Assembly (NCBI RefSeq): GCF_006363915.1
Contig: NZ_CP040946.1
Strand: one strand, 5' to 3'
DNA from: Methylophilus medardensis
GTDB lineage: Bacteria; Pseudomonadota; Gammaproteobacteria; Burkholderiales; Methylophilaceae
DNA: 64,000 nt
The notes beneath the pieces are model-generated. The model searched no databases, was not told the origin of the DNA, and saw only the letters and a list, made by a program, of their open reading frames with translations. Both the position numbers and the translations under genes were made by a program. Positions 1 to 8,894 of this stretch are shown here, one piece after another (positions within the stretch are counted from its first letter, which is position 1; every line of letters begins with the position of its first letter).

Positions 1-500
1 CCACCATGCGCATGGCATATCGCACATGCCAGCGCATCTGCCGAATCAGGACTGGGCGTAGCCGGTAACTTAAGTAGCCGCTTAACCATCTCTTGCACTT
101 GCTCTTTTTGCGCATGGCCATTGCCGACCACCGATTGCTTGACCTGCAAGGCAGTATACTCAGCCACTGGCAAATGCTTGATCACCGCGGCTGAAATTGC
201 AGCGCCACGGGCTTGACCAAGTAACAGTGTGGATTGTGGGTTGACGTTCACGAAGACTTTTTCAATTGCCACCTGCGTCGGCTGATACGTAGCGATCACC
301 TCAAACAAACCATCGAGAATCACCTTCAACCGCTCGGGCAGTGCTTCTTTTTCTGGCTCACCCTGCACGCCTTTTTTTGCCGAAGCGGTTTTAATCACGC
401 CGCTGGTCACATAGGACAATTTCCCGTCCACCGCCTCAATCACCCCAAAACCGGTGATGCGTAAACCAGGGTCGATGCCCAAAATTCGTTGTACGGCCAT
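1..500 (-). CDS. ruvC: Holliday junction endonuclease RuvC (partial, 3' end outside window)
   Basis: RuvC is the dimeric endonuclease that cuts Holliday junctions together with RuvAB. About 166 residues are visible; the C-terminus runs off the left edge of the window. The start ATG is at 498-500. The RNase H-like fold is recognisable from the N-terminal LGIDPG strand (Asp10), the AIEKVFV strand (Glu80), the LGQARG helix, the VKQSVVGNG loop and the PDSADALA motif (Asp152 and Asp155). Together these give the four acidic metal ligands of the family. A short insertion around residues 38-50 is not in the E. coli protein as I remember it. It lies 42 bp downstream of yebC on the same strand, the common yebC-ruvC order. 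RuvA and RuvB would be expected just beyond the edge. Confidence 0.96.
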   Translation of the reverse strand, partial: MAVQRILGIDPGLRITGFGVIEAVDGKLSYVTSGVIKTASAKKGVQGEPEKEALPERLKVILDGLFEVIATYQPTQVAIEKVFVNVNPQSTLLLGQARGAAISAAVIKHLPVAEYTALQVKQSVVGNGHAQKEQVQEMVKRLLKLPATPSPDSADALACAICHAHG

Positions 501-542
501 GATTTAAAAGCGCGCCCAGTTGCCAGCGGCAAATTGCACAGA

Positions 543-1271
543 TTAAGCCTCTTCAATCACGGCAGAGGTGTAGACATCCTGCACATCATCTAAGTCTTCC
601 AGCATATCGAGAATTTTCTGCATTTTGACTGCATCATCGCCAGTGAACACCACTTCATTGAGTGATTTCATGGTGACTTGTGCCATGACAGCTTTTAATC
701 CGGCGGCTTCTAGCGCTTCTTTGACTGTGACAAACTCGCCCGGCGCAGTGATCACCTCAATGCTGCCGTCTTCATCTGTAATCACGTCTTCGGCGCCAGC
801 TTCGAGCGCAACTTCCATCACGGCGTCCTCTGACACGCCCGGCTCAAACACCAGCTGACCGCAATGCTTGAACATAAACGCCACGCTGCCATCCGTGCCT
901 AAGTTACCGCCGTGCTTGGTCAAAGCATGGCGCACGTCCATCACGGCACGTTGGCGATTATCGGTCAGGCAATCAATAATGATGGCGGCGCCATTGATGC
1001 CATAGCCCTCATAACGAATCTCTTCGTAATTCACCCCTTCGAGTTCGCCGGTACCCTTTTTAATCGCTCGCGAGATGTTATCTGAAGGCATGTTTTCTTC
1101 TTTGGCCGCTGCCACGGCCGCACGCAAACGTGGGTTCATCGCGGTATCGCCGCCGCCCATGCGGGCAGAAACAGTGATTTCTTTGATCAATTTGGTAAAG
1201 ATTTTGCCACGTTTAGCATCTTGACGGCCCTTGCGGTGCTGAATATTGGCCCATTTACTATGTCCAGCCAT
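543..1271 (-). CDS. yebC: YebC/PmpR-family protein (TACO1 homologue)
   Basis: A 242-residue protein with the family's conserved N-terminus MAGHSKWANIQHRKGRQD and the internal YEEIRYEGYG and GGNLGTDGSVAFMF segments; length is normal for YebC (about 240). Family members are cytoplasmic. They have been described as DNA-binding regulators (PmpR) and, more recently, as translation factors acting on ribosomes stalled at proline-rich stretches, so the exact role is open. A good ribosome binding site (AAGGAAG) precedes the ATG at 1271. It is the first gene of a probable yebC-ruvC operon. A terminator for the neighbouring upstream operon lies at about 1385-1415, so yebC should have its own promoter between 1272 and 1384. 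Confidence 0.96.
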   Translation of the reverse strand: MAGHSKWANIQHRKGRQDAKRGKIFTKLIKEITVSARMGGGDTAMNPRLRAAVAAAKEENMPSDNISRAIKKGTGELEGVNYEEIRYEGYGINGAAIIIDCLTDNRQRAVMDVRHALTKHGGNLGTDGSVAFMFKHCGQLVFEPGVSEDAVMEVALEAGAEDVITDEDGSIEVITAPGEFVTVKEALEAAGLKAVMAQVTMKSLNEVVFTGDDAVKMQKILDMLEDLDDVQDVYTSAVIEEA

Positions 1272-1384
1272 GTTGCTTCCTTGTATTTTTAATCACGGGA
1301 TGAAGGTTCTTTAACCGCCTGATTTTACCACAGGCGCCGACCGGGCTAGCAGCACTATTCGTCACCCGCACCACCGCACCACGT

Positions 1385-1415
1385 AAAAAAGGCCTGCATG
1401 AATCAGGCCTTAAAA
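1385..1415 (-). terminator. Rho-independent terminator of the marR operon
   Basis: The perfect 8-bp stem AAGGCCTG/CAGGCCTT with a 7-nt loop is followed, on the minus strand, by a T run (CTTTTTTACG). It lies 27-57 bp past the stop codon of the EamA transporter gene. It would end the marR / SnoaL-like / EamA transcript before yebC. Confidence 0.85.
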
Positions 1416-1441
1416 TAGGTGTTCTACCAAAGAATGCTTGT

Positions 1442-2347
1442 TTATGTGGATACTGCTTTCGGCGCTGGGCGCATCATCAAGATGGAAATTAAAGTCAGTG
1501 AAAACAAAATTAATCCCATGCCGGTCAACTCCATGCCATCCGGCACCTCGTGTAGCTGAATCCAGGCCGCGATCACACCAATCACTGGCGCCAGCATCGA
1601 CGCCATACTCGCAACCCCCGCTGGCAACCGTTGCAGAGCAAACAGCCACAACAACCAAGCCAGTGCGCCACACAAAATCACATTGAACATCACTGCGCCA
1701 ATCAGATAAGGCGCCCATTGAATAGGCGGAGCTGGCACCCACCAGGCAATCAACAGCATGGGCAACGAGCCCAATAACATCGGCCAAGCGGTCAGATTAA
1801 TTAAATCCAACGCTGGTAGACGACGGTGCAATTGCTTGGTCATGATGGCAGATAACGCCCAAGACACCCCCGACAGCACCGCTAGCATCATGCTAAAACC
1901 ATCGGCACGGATGTGCAGGGGGTCAAAAATAAACAGCATGCCCAACACTGCGGCGGTGACCGCCAACCACTGCCAACCGTGTACCCGCTCGCCCAGCATG
2001 GGCCAAGCAAATAGCAATGTCCAAAAGGGCATGGTGTAGGTTAGCACCGCAGTTTTACCTGCGCCCCCCTCCACTAGCGCCCACATGAGGACGCCCGTAA
2101 AACCCACATTCTGCAAAATTCCCAGCAGTAGCATGGTCGGAAATGCAGTCAAACCCATCGGACGACGCGTCACGTATAGCACCAAAAACAAGACCAAAGC
2201 GCCAAAAAAGGTACGCATCGCTGCAAACTGAAATGGCCCAGCATATTGCAAAGCACTCTTCATCACCACCCAGTTATACCCCCAGATGAGGGTGAGTACG
2301 AGCAAGGCGGTGAGCGCCTGCGAGCGCTGTTTGATCAATGGATCCAT
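1442..2347 (-). CDS. EamA-family drug/metabolite transporter (DMT superfamily)
   Basis: About 301 residues of very hydrophobic protein with ten predicted membrane helices in two homologous halves, typical of EamA/RhaT permeases of the inner membrane. The first half carries LTLIWGYNWVVMK and the FAAMRTFFGALVL segment; the second carries LSGVSWALSAIMTKQL. The substrate cannot be read from sequence; family members export amino acids, metabolites or drugs. I place the start at the ATG at 2345-2347 (MDPLIKQRSQ), 14 bp after the preceding stop. A further in-frame ATG at 2392 would only read out-of-frame through the end of the neighbour. It is the last gene of a three-gene operon headed by a MarR regulator, so expression is probably ligand-inducible. 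Confidence 0.9.
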   Translation of the reverse strand: MDPLIKQRSQALTALLVLTLIWGYNWVVMKSALQYAGPFQFAAMRTFFGALVLFLVLYVTRRPMGLTAFPTMLLLGILQNVGFTGVLMWALVEGGAGKTAVLTYTMPFWTLLFAWPMLGERVHGWQWLAVTAAVLGMLFIFDPLHIRADGFSMMLAVLSGVSWALSAIMTKQLHRRLPALDLINLTAWPMLLGSLPMLLIAWWVPAPPIQWAPYLIGAVMFNVILCGALAWLLWLFALQRLPAGVASMASMLAPVIGVIAAWIQLHEVPDGMELTGMGLILFSLTLISILMMRPAPKAVST

Positions 2348-2361
2348 GTTGACTATCCGAG

Positions 2362-2739
2362 TTAGTTCCAGATGTGTGTGACAGCCAACCACTGACCATC
2401 AGCCTGCTGTTGAAACACAACTTGAACATTGCCGCCAAACTGCTGTTTCACGCCATCTTCACCGACCATGGCCGCCGCCCACAGGCCTGTTTGGGTAGCC
2501 ATGCTATCGCTGACGATCACATCCGTCATGGTCAGACGGTGCTCAATCACACCCGCTTGAATCAACCCAGCAAAAAAGTCAGCAGCAGCCTGTCGGCCTT
2601 TAACCACCTGACCGGCGGGAGCTGGCATCACAATCGCGTCACTCGCATACAAGGCAGCAATCGCCTGGGTATCTTTATTGTTGAATGCGGTATCAAATTG
2701 CTGATTCAACGCGATTAAAGTATCGACAACGTTTGCCAT
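2362..2739 (-). CDS. SnoaL-like / NTF2-fold protein (DUF4440 type)
   Basis: A 125-residue protein of the NTF2-like fold. The N-terminal helix ALNQQFDTAFNNKDTQAIAALY is followed by the VMPAPAGQVVKGRQAAADFF segment and a C-terminal sheet ending VQVVFQQQADGQWLAVTHIWN, the pattern of DUF4440/SnoaL proteins. These small cone-shaped proteins can be ketosteroid isomerase-like enzymes or ligand-binding proteins; no catalytic residue lets me name a reaction. It has a strong AAGGAG ribosome binding site and sits between the MarR gene (29 bp upstream) and the EamA exporter (14 bp downstream). Its place in the operon suggests it handles the same compound that the regulator senses (inference). Confidence 0.85.
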   Translation of the reverse strand: MANVVDTLIALNQQFDTAFNNKDTQAIAALYASDAIVMPAPAGQVVKGRQAAADFFAGLIQAGVIEHRLTMTDVIVSDSMATQTGLWAAAMVGEDGVKQQFGGNVQVVFQQQADGQWLAVTHIWN

Positions 2740-2768
2740 GGTGAAACTCCTTGATAAATAAATTGAAA

Positions 2769-3281
2769 TTACTGATTAAAATCCCAGGCAGACATTCCGT
2801 GGTCTATCACACCTAAAATCACTTGCAAATCATTGCGTTGCGGCGCACTCAAGCCTTGCATACATAATCGTAAACGCGTGTAGTAATCGGGCATCACCGC
2901 ATCTAGCTTGGCTTGACCCGCCTCCGTTAAACAAATCTTCACGCTGCGTCTATCCTCTGGCACCAGCACACGCTTGACCAGCCCGCCCTGCTCCAAGCCA
3001 TCTAATAAACCGGTCATGGTCGCCCGGGTCACGCCTAGTTTTTCTGCCAGCACAGAAGGGGTAGAGGTGAGATCCGCCTCGCGCATGAGCAAAATCAATA
3101 CCCACCAGCGTCCCTGTAACAAATCATGCTTACTGAGGCAGGCGTCTAACGCGACGGACAAATCGGTCGCTACCCTCAACAACATTAAAAAACTGGCAAT
3201 CGCCGTGACGTCTGCCGCCGGATAGCGTTGCGCAAACCGTTGCAAGACTTCTTGGGTAGGGAGATCTCTAAGCTGTAACAT
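2769..3281 (-). CDS. MarR-family transcriptional regulator
   Basis: A 170-residue winged-helix regulator. Helical dimerisation segments flank a DNA-binding domain at about residues 65-135. The recognition helix region is VLAEKLGVTRATMTGLLDGLEQGGLV and the wing is RVLVPEDRRSVKICLTEAG, the classical MarR signature. MarR proteins usually repress their own operon and release DNA on binding small, often aromatic, ligands. It heads the operon with the SnoaL-like and EamA genes. There is no Shine-Dalgarno sequence. The ATG is only 10 nt from a perfect TATAAT, and a 12-bp palindrome lies inside the promoter, so both autoregulation and a nearly leaderless mRNA are expected. Confidence 0.92.
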   Translation of the reverse strand: MLQLRDLPTQEVLQRFAQRYPAADVTAIASFLMLLRVATDLSVALDACLSKHDLLQGRWWVLILLMREADLTSTPSVLAEKLGVTRATMTGLLDGLEQGGLVKRVLVPEDRRSVKICLTEAGQAKLDAVMPDYYTRLRLCMQGLSAPQRNDLQVILGVIDHGMSAWDFNQ

Positions 3282-3291
3282 AGTTAGTCAC

Positions 3292-3319
3292 ATTATAGTT
3301 AGCTAGCTAATTATGTCAA
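3292..3319 (-). promoter_or_regulatory. Consensus sigma-70 promoter of marR with operator palindrome in the spacer
   Basis: On the minus strand, TTGACA (plus positions 3314-3319) and TATAAT (3292-3297) are separated by 16 bp. Both hexamers match the sigma-70 consensus exactly. The spacer contains the perfect 12-bp palindrome TTAGCTAGCTAA (3299-3310), the kind of short AT-rich dyad bound by MarR dimers. The expected start site is about 3284-3286 and the ATG begins at 3281. A bound repressor would block RNA polymerase directly. Confidence 0.85.
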
Positions 3320-3600
3320 ATAATCATTGAGACTTCGAAGATGATTCATGATAAAAATAAACGCTATCCACCTTGCTTATTTAAATGCGGCGCGTAAATC
3401 CTCATTAAATCATCACTTTAATGACCCATTAAAAAATGGCGAGGGACTTTTATGTTTTAACTTTAGTGAATAAAAAGGCGCATTGGTTTAGTGATATGCG
3501 CCACCAAACCTGAGTGCCATATGCGCAGACTGGACTTCACCCGTTCTGCAAGAAGGAATTAATTTAAAAAAAGCCTGTAACGATTAAGCATGATTTAGAT
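3320..3600. other. Intergenic region without a gene
   Basis: About 280 bp between the marR promoter and the end of the exported propeller/lectin gene. It is AT-rich and I see no credible coding frame. A 7-bp inverted repeat GGCGCAT/ATGCGCC lies at about 3477-3502, and the octamer ATATGCGC occurs twice at about 3494-3519. No clear terminator follows the stop at 3601; a T run is present on the minus strand just beyond it but has no stable stem. Confidence 0.6.
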
Positions 3601-5400
3601 TTAATCAAATGAAACCATACGTACATTTGAATATACAGGACCGATGGTTGCGGCCCCTCCAAAATGACTGGATGTGCCGATGTGTAAATAATTGAATTTA
3701 TCAATCGCTTCATAACTCAAGCCATCGAAGTGCAACACCTTGTCATCCACCCATGTAGAGACTCTGCCATTATTCCACTCAACGCGTATCCGATAAGTAT
3801 GTTTAGGATCAAACGGGCCATCAAATGGGACCCACTCTGTCGCCTTACCAAATCCTCTTGCGTGATATTCAACCTTAAATTGAGTATGCGCTTTACCCAC
3901 CCTTAACTCCCAATTATCTGTCTCAGGCAGGTTCATGCGTTCATGATTGTTAAATAACGTGCCCCACAAACCAAGAAAAATGTTCTTGTTAGCTGTCAAC
4001 TGGCTTCTTGGGTCAAAATTTGTGACATCGACCTCGAGTAAGCCATGCGAGGACATTGGCGGGATCTTCCATACGATCCGATCATTGTCATTCAATACTG
4101 TCCAGCCGCCGCCCTCCAGAAATTTCCCTCCCTGAACACTACCGTGACTCTTACTATGCAAGGTATCTAACAATACCACTTTGCCCATGACGTCTCTTAA
4201 ATGTGCTTTGTATATCGCTTTAGATCCATCTTCAAACGAAACCTGAAAGACTAGTGCATCATTAGACGCTGACTCTAAGCTCATATTGAAGTCTTTAGGT
4301 CTTTTTCCAGAAAGCAATATATCAGGGTGAATGACTGGAAACCGGCCACCACTCTTCCAAGCATAGATACTTGAAACTCCTTGTGGATTCTTCCCAATAA
4401 AAAATACTCGATCGTTGTAAATATTAGGTTTACTAAATCCGCTAAAGCTTACTGAGCCACCAGCCATTTCCGCCTTGTTATCTGCAACGGTGATTAACTT
4501 GCCATCGATATAGGCATGGATGCCATTTTGCTTGTTATCTTTTGATGCAGTCTTAAAAGCAAAATTTTTATTTTTAAATGAACGCTCGACTGCGCCATCA
4601 TTTAATCCAGAAAAAGTGGAGCCGGGCGTATTTGGAAGTGGAGTTGAATGACCCACTATGGTTTCCAACTGCCCTTGTTTATTTACATAAATACCGGTAT
4701 TTCCATTCACATCTGACGCGGTCAATATAATCTGATCATGACTAACAGTCACATCGTCCATCTCTCCAAATAGGGTGGATTGTTCGGGAGTTTTGCTCTC
4801 CCAATCAGCAATCACACTGAGTTTTTTTGTTTCAATTTCATACTGGTATGCCCCTTGAAATTTACGAGAAGTATCATCTGCCTTTTGAAATCCACGCCCA
4901 ACAAAAACAACTGTCTTGCCGTCAAACACAGGACGTTTAAATGATTGAAAATGTATATTCGCGTGCGGCATTGGGGTATTGGTATCTACTATTTTGCTGA
5001 TTTTGCCATCTGCATAATAATAAATACCTTCTTGATGGTTGCTTCCGGTAGCGCGGAACACCAGCTGTTCTCCTGACCCCATCGGTGCAGAATCAAAACT
5101 TGTAAACTTCCCTATCCCATCTGGAATCTCACCATTAGAGCTTACTAACATTTGAGTAGCGCCACGCTGATTTCTAAAAATGCCACGAAGCCCATTTTCT
5201 CTTGTAGCAACAAAGAAAATAGCATCTCCATCCATCACGGGCGCCGAATTGAAGTCTTTAAACTTGCCGCCTTCGCCAGCGAATATCGCACTTCCATCAG
5301 CAATCAATTCAAAATTTATGACGGGTAAAGGTCCCTCAGCGGCTAACACCAAGACCGGAAGAAAATGTGTCACCAAGAGGGCAATCTTAAATCTGCTCAT
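3601..5400 (-). CDS. Exported protein with seven propeller-like repeats and a C-terminal lectin-like domain
   Basis: A 599-residue protein with an N-terminal signal peptide (hydrophobic core IALLVTHFLPVLVLA, cleavage near AAEG). Residues about 38-420 hold seven imperfect repeats of 50-60 residues, each with a hydrophobic strand pair, a GIY/GIF-type turn (GIFRNQ, GIYYYA, GIYVNK, GIHAYI, SIYAWK, AIYKAH) and a closing F-S-F or F-x-S-F element. That count suggests a seven-bladed propeller resembling DUF7453 proteins. Residues about 420-599 look like a concanavalin/LamG-type sandwich (TYRIRVEWNNGRVSTWVDDK, LHIGTSSHFGG). I do not know the function. The start ATG overlaps the stop of the TonB receptor gene by one base (TGATG), so translation is coupled. 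A TTG one codon upstream is the alternative start. It probably acts at the cell surface or in the periplasm with the receptor. Confidence 0.72.
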   Translation of the reverse strand: MSRFKIALLVTHFLPVLVLAAEGPLPVINFELIADGSAIFAGEGGKFKDFNSAPVMDGDAIFFVATRENGLRGIFRNQRGATQMLVSSNGEIPDGIGKFTSFDSAPMGSGEQLVFRATGSNHQEGIYYYADGKISKIVDTNTPMPHANIHFQSFKRPVFDGKTVVFVGRGFQKADDTSRKFQGAYQYEIETKKLSVIADWESKTPEQSTLFGEMDDVTVSHDQIILTASDVNGNTGIYVNKQGQLETIVGHSTPLPNTPGSTFSGLNDGAVERSFKNKNFAFKTASKDNKQNGIHAYIDGKLITVADNKAEMAGGSVSFSGFSKPNIYNDRVFFIGKNPQGVSSIYAWKSGGRFPVIHPDILLSGKRPKDFNMSLESASNDALVFQVSFEDGSKAIYKAHLRDVMGKVVLLDTLHSKSHGSVQGGKFLEGGGWTVLNDNDRIVWKIPPMSSHGLLEVDVTNFDPRSQLTANKNIFLGLWGTLFNNHERMNLPETDNWELRVGKAHTQFKVEYHARGFGKATEWVPFDGPFDPKHTYRIRVEWNNGRVSTWVDDKVLHFDGLSYEAIDKFNYLHIGTSSHFGGAATIGPVYSNVRMVSFD

Positions 5401-7850
5401 CAAAACAACACCTCCAAGCTTAATCTGGCATTTCTAGGTGTACCTGGCAACATTGAGGCTTGGTTGTTCCCCATGTAATAGACTTTATCTGTGATGTTAT
5501 CTACATTTAATCGCCATATTGCTTTATTACTGCCTAATTGATGTGCATAACTAGCACCCGCATCAAAGCGTGTATATCCCTCTACTGTAAAAGTATTGGC
5601 TGCATCACCATAGGAATCACTTTGTTGAAACATGCCACCATAAAGTGACAAATTTTTAAGCATGCCATGATTAAATGTGTATGAAGTCCATAGTCTGGTT
5701 GAATGCCTAGGCGCAAGATTAAGATTCTTCCCTTTAATGTTTGCGGCACCTTCAACCGTTTCACTGTCAAGGTAAGCGTATGAAGCCGAAATACTCCATT
5801 CGGGTGTCACTTGCCCAATCAATTCTGTTTCAAAGCCTTTGGTACGTTGTTCACCAATTAGCGTGAAGCGTCTTGCTACAAGATCAGTAAATACCTGGTT
5901 TGATCGGGTCAAATCATAGAGCGCAAAATTCAATGCTAATTTATCCTCTAACAAATTCGTTTTGATACCCACCTCATACTGCTCGCTTTCTTGGGGGTCA
6001 AATAACTCTCCCGCATTCAAGGCTGGTATACCTGTGGCGACAGTTAAGGCCGCGCGCGCACCGGGTTCAAACCCACGCATATAACTTCCGTATAGGGTTA
6101 TTTCATCTATTGGGGTATAAACCAAGCCAACTCTGGGCGTCACTTTGTCGTTCTTACGAGCGTCCCTCACTGGCACAGCAGCAGCGGTCGCAGTTCTCTC
6201 TTCAAACTTGTCATACCTCACCCCCAGCATCAAATTTAAGTCAGGCAATACGCCAATATAATCTTCTGCGTAGAGACCTTTAAAGACACTGTCCGTTGTC
6301 GATTCAAATGCACTCATGGTGAGCGGTCTGCGGGGGACACTGATCGGGTTATAAATATTATTAGTGACACCCGTGTATGTAATATTGTTAGAGGATCTTG
6401 TCTCCAGTGATAAATCTACATGATGGTAACCAAGGACGGTTCTATGGCGCATGCCCAACAGGGTGTTATCGCCTAGCAGGTCCAAGATGAAGGAGTGATT
6501 TTTACCGTCAGTGACGCCACGCGATTCAGTGGGCGTAAAATTTCCAGTCAATGCATTAAAGCCGCTTCTACCTGAAATATGTCGATCGGTATTGTAGTCT
6601 TGGAAGGTATACAAGTGCTTTACCTTCCAATTATCGTTCAATTTCCAATCCACTTCATAACCCAAAGTGGAGTTACTCGTATTCATTTTGGTCCATGGCA
6701 AAAAGTCATAAGTGCGTCTTGATAAACCAGGAGCAGGCTTACCGTTTATCCACTGCTGACCAAGATCCCATGGAGTATCACGATTCACATAGTCAGCCAA
6801 TAAAGTTAACTTCAGATCATCCGTAATTTTTGCATCAAGCACCAATCCAACAACATCTTTTTGCAGATAAACATCATCCCTAAAAGTGTTGCTATCTTCT
6901 TTGGAAATATTAATCCGATAACCTAGGTTCTCGTTGTCAGCCACCCGACCACCTGCGTCCAGTTGAAGCTGTTTATAATCCCAAGACCCGCCTGAAGCTT
7001 TTATCGATACAAAATTTTCTTCCGTAGGTCTTTTGCGAATTAAATTGATAATGCCACTGCCGCGTCCTCGACCATATTGAACGCCACTTGGGCCGCGTAA
7101 TACCTCCACTCGCTCCATGAGCTCCATAGGTTGATCCAGCAATGCGTGAAGCGGCTGACCATCAACCATAAAAGCGCTCGTATCATCCAGCAAGAAACCT
7201 CTGGAGCGCAACGCAGGTTGTCGACCACCGTTTTTATTATCCATCGTGACAGAGGCCACCCCCTTCACGGCATCTGATAAATCTCGAACAGCAAATTCAT
7301 CCATCAGTTTTTTAGATACAACAGTGACCGTCATCGGTGACTCTTTGATGGTGAGCGGAATTCTCGACGTTGAACTTGCTTTTTTTTGTAAATATTTGGT
7401 GCTATCGTTTTCCGACGGCGTGTTAACTGCCTCAGTCACCACCACCTCTGGTAATGTTCCATCAAACTCCACGTCTTTTCTGGCCATCTTTATCAATCTG
7501 TAGACATTACCCTCCCCCGGGACCACCGCCAGATCATAACCGTGCAGCAGTGCATCGAATCCCTGCTGCAAGCTATACGACCCATCCAAACCCGACGTTT
7601 GTTTACGCTGCGTTAATGCCGGATCGAATGCGAGCACCACGCCGGATTGTGAGGCAAATGTGGTTAATGCATGATCCAATGCGCCTGACTTGATCTTGTA
7701 TACTTTTTTCACCTCTGCAGACCGCACTGGCGTTTCAGCCAATGCTGTGTCTGCAAATATAGGTGACGCCAAGGTGACCATCGAAGAAACCAAAATACGA
7801 ATGGATGACTTTTTAAATTGATGAATTGAAGATGTTGGGTTGACTTTCAT
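5400..7850 (-). CDS. TonB-dependent outer-membrane receptor with N-terminal signalling (STN) domain
   Basis: An 816-residue siderophore-type transducer. After a signal peptide (cleavage near ALAETP) comes an STN domain at about residues 45-120 (YKIKSGALDHALTTFASQSG and GYDLAVVPGEGNVYRL). A TonB-box-like LPEVVVTEA follows near 133-141. The plug (residues about 165-290) contains VEVLRGPSGVQYGRGRGSG, followed by a 22-stranded barrel ending in Phe (RLSLEVLF). The STN domain is what lets FecA/FpvA-type receptors signal to FecR. The substrate is not readable: ferric siderophore is the usual guess, but other metal chelates or sugars are possible. The gene follows fecR by 86 bp and overlaps the next gene by one base. 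Confidence 0.9.
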   Translation of the reverse strand: MKVNPTSSIHQFKKSSIRILVSSMVTLASPIFADTALAETPVRSAEVKKVYKIKSGALDHALTTFASQSGVVLAFDPALTQRKQTSGLDGSYSLQQGFDALLHGYDLAVVPGEGNVYRLIKMARKDVEFDGTLPEVVVTEAVNTPSENDSTKYLQKKASSTSRIPLTIKESPMTVTVVSKKLMDEFAVRDLSDAVKGVASVTMDNKNGGRQPALRSRGFLLDDTSAFMVDGQPLHALLDQPMELMERVEVLRGPSGVQYGRGRGSGIINLIRKRPTEENFVSIKASGGSWDYKQLQLDAGGRVADNENLGYRINISKEDSNTFRDDVYLQKDVVGLVLDAKITDDLKLTLLADYVNRDTPWDLGQQWINGKPAPGLSRRTYDFLPWTKMNTSNSTLGYEVDWKLNDNWKVKHLYTFQDYNTDRHISGRSGFNALTGNFTPTESRGVTDGKNHSFILDLLGDNTLLGMRHRTVLGYHHVDLSLETRSSNNITYTGVTNNIYNPISVPRRPLTMSAFESTTDSVFKGLYAEDYIGVLPDLNLMLGVRYDKFEERTATAAAVPVRDARKNDKVTPRVGLVYTPIDEITLYGSYMRGFEPGARAALTVATGIPALNAGELFDPQESEQYEVGIKTNLLEDKLALNFALYDLTRSNQVFTDLVARRFTLIGEQRTKGFETELIGQVTPEWSISASYAYLDSETVEGAANIKGKNLNLAPRHSTRLWTSYTFNHGMLKNLSLYGGMFQQSDSYGDAANTFTVEGYTRFDAGASYAHQLGSNKAIWRLNVDNITDKVYYMGNNQASMLPGTPRNARLSLEVLF

Positions 7851-7936
7851 ATTGCACTCCTAAAATACAGTTCTCATGTGTATGCCAATCGAGAACTCAA
7901 AAGTGACAATATTTTTTTAAAAATTTAGTAAAAAAA

Positions 7937-8893
7937 CTAAACGTCAGGCAATACCATCGTCAAAAAACGCGTTGCGCGCTGAATTCTTACCGGGAATGTT
8001 TGTGTCAGGCCATTTAAAGAGGCGTCAATATCATCAATGGAGTAGGTACCCGACACCCTGAGGTCCTTTATGTCAGGATGACACAGTAATAAACCCTGCT
8101 TATATCTGGCCAGCTCATTAATCAACGTTTGTAAAGGCACATCATTCACTTCAACATAACCGTTTGACCAGGCATCAGAGAGCATCCACTGCGTTGGACT
8201 GGACACAACCCCCATGGCGTAGATGTCTACCTGCTCTTGAGGGTGCACATAAAAATTAACGTCGTTGTCTTTCGACCTAACTTTGAGCATCCCTTCAAAC
8301 AGCGATACGCGTGTAAAAGTATCAAATTTTCGTACATTGAACCTGGTGCCCATTGGTTCAATGTGACCATCGGGAGTTTCAATTAAAAGGGGGCTATCAA
8401 AGCCGTGAGCATGTCCAGTAGTGATGAGCATCTCCCCTTGATGCAGCTTAATACTTCGTTGCAATTTAGTCAGATTAACTGTAATGACACTATTGGTATT
8501 AAGTATGATTCTGGAGCCATCTGCGAGTAAAACATGCTTTCTCTCCCCCACTTTGGTGAGATACTTTTGTTCAAATTCAGGCGTTAATTCTTCATGTATC
8601 AACAGCCCGACTGGTAAGGATATCGCTGCAAATATTACAAAATTCTTGAGTGTCGCCCGGCGAGACAAATCTACTTTGTTTTTATTCCGATTGAGTACAG
8701 ACATGCCAATGTCAGAGGGAATAGATTTGAATGTATTTAGCGTGCTTTTGATTTCTTCCCATGCAGCAGCATTTTGTTGGCTTTGATTCATCCAAACCAT
8801 CCATGCTTGATGATCCTCAGGACTCGCATCTTCAGCTGTGAGTTTTATGTACCAATCTACAGCACTCGTTAAATGTTCAGAGTTCTCCGTCAT
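7937..8893 (-). CDS. FecR-family anti-sigma regulator
   Basis: A 318-residue inner-membrane protein. The N-terminal cytoplasmic DUF4880-like helical region (VDWYIKLTAEDASPEDHQAW, WEEIKSTLNTF) would bind the sigma factor. A single hydrophobic helix lies near residues 85-103 (FVIFAAISLPVGLLI). The periplasmic FecR domain (VLLADGSRIILNTNSVI, LHQGEMLITTGHAHG, MGTRFNVRKF) is followed by a C-terminal STN-like module (VNDVPLQTLINELARY). FecR proteins hold the sigma factor and transmit the signal from the receptor's STN domain after proteolysis. The ATG is one base beyond the stop of the sigma gene, so the pair is translationally coupled. Confidence 0.9.
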   Translation of the reverse strand: MTENSEHLTSAVDWYIKLTAEDASPEDHQAWMVWMNQSQQNAAAWEEIKSTLNTFKSIPSDIGMSVLNRNKNKVDLSRRATLKNFVIFAAISLPVGLLIHEELTPEFEQKYLTKVGERKHVLLADGSRIILNTNSVITVNLTKLQRSIKLHQGEMLITTGHAHGFDSPLLIETPDGHIEPMGTRFNVRKFDTFTRVSLFEGMLKVRSKDNDVNFYVHPQEQVDIYAMGVVSSPTQWMLSDAWSNGYVEVNDVPLQTLINELARYKQGLLLCHPDIKDLRVSGTYSIDDIDASLNGLTQTFPVRIQRATRFLTMVLPDV

Positions 8894-8894
8894 A

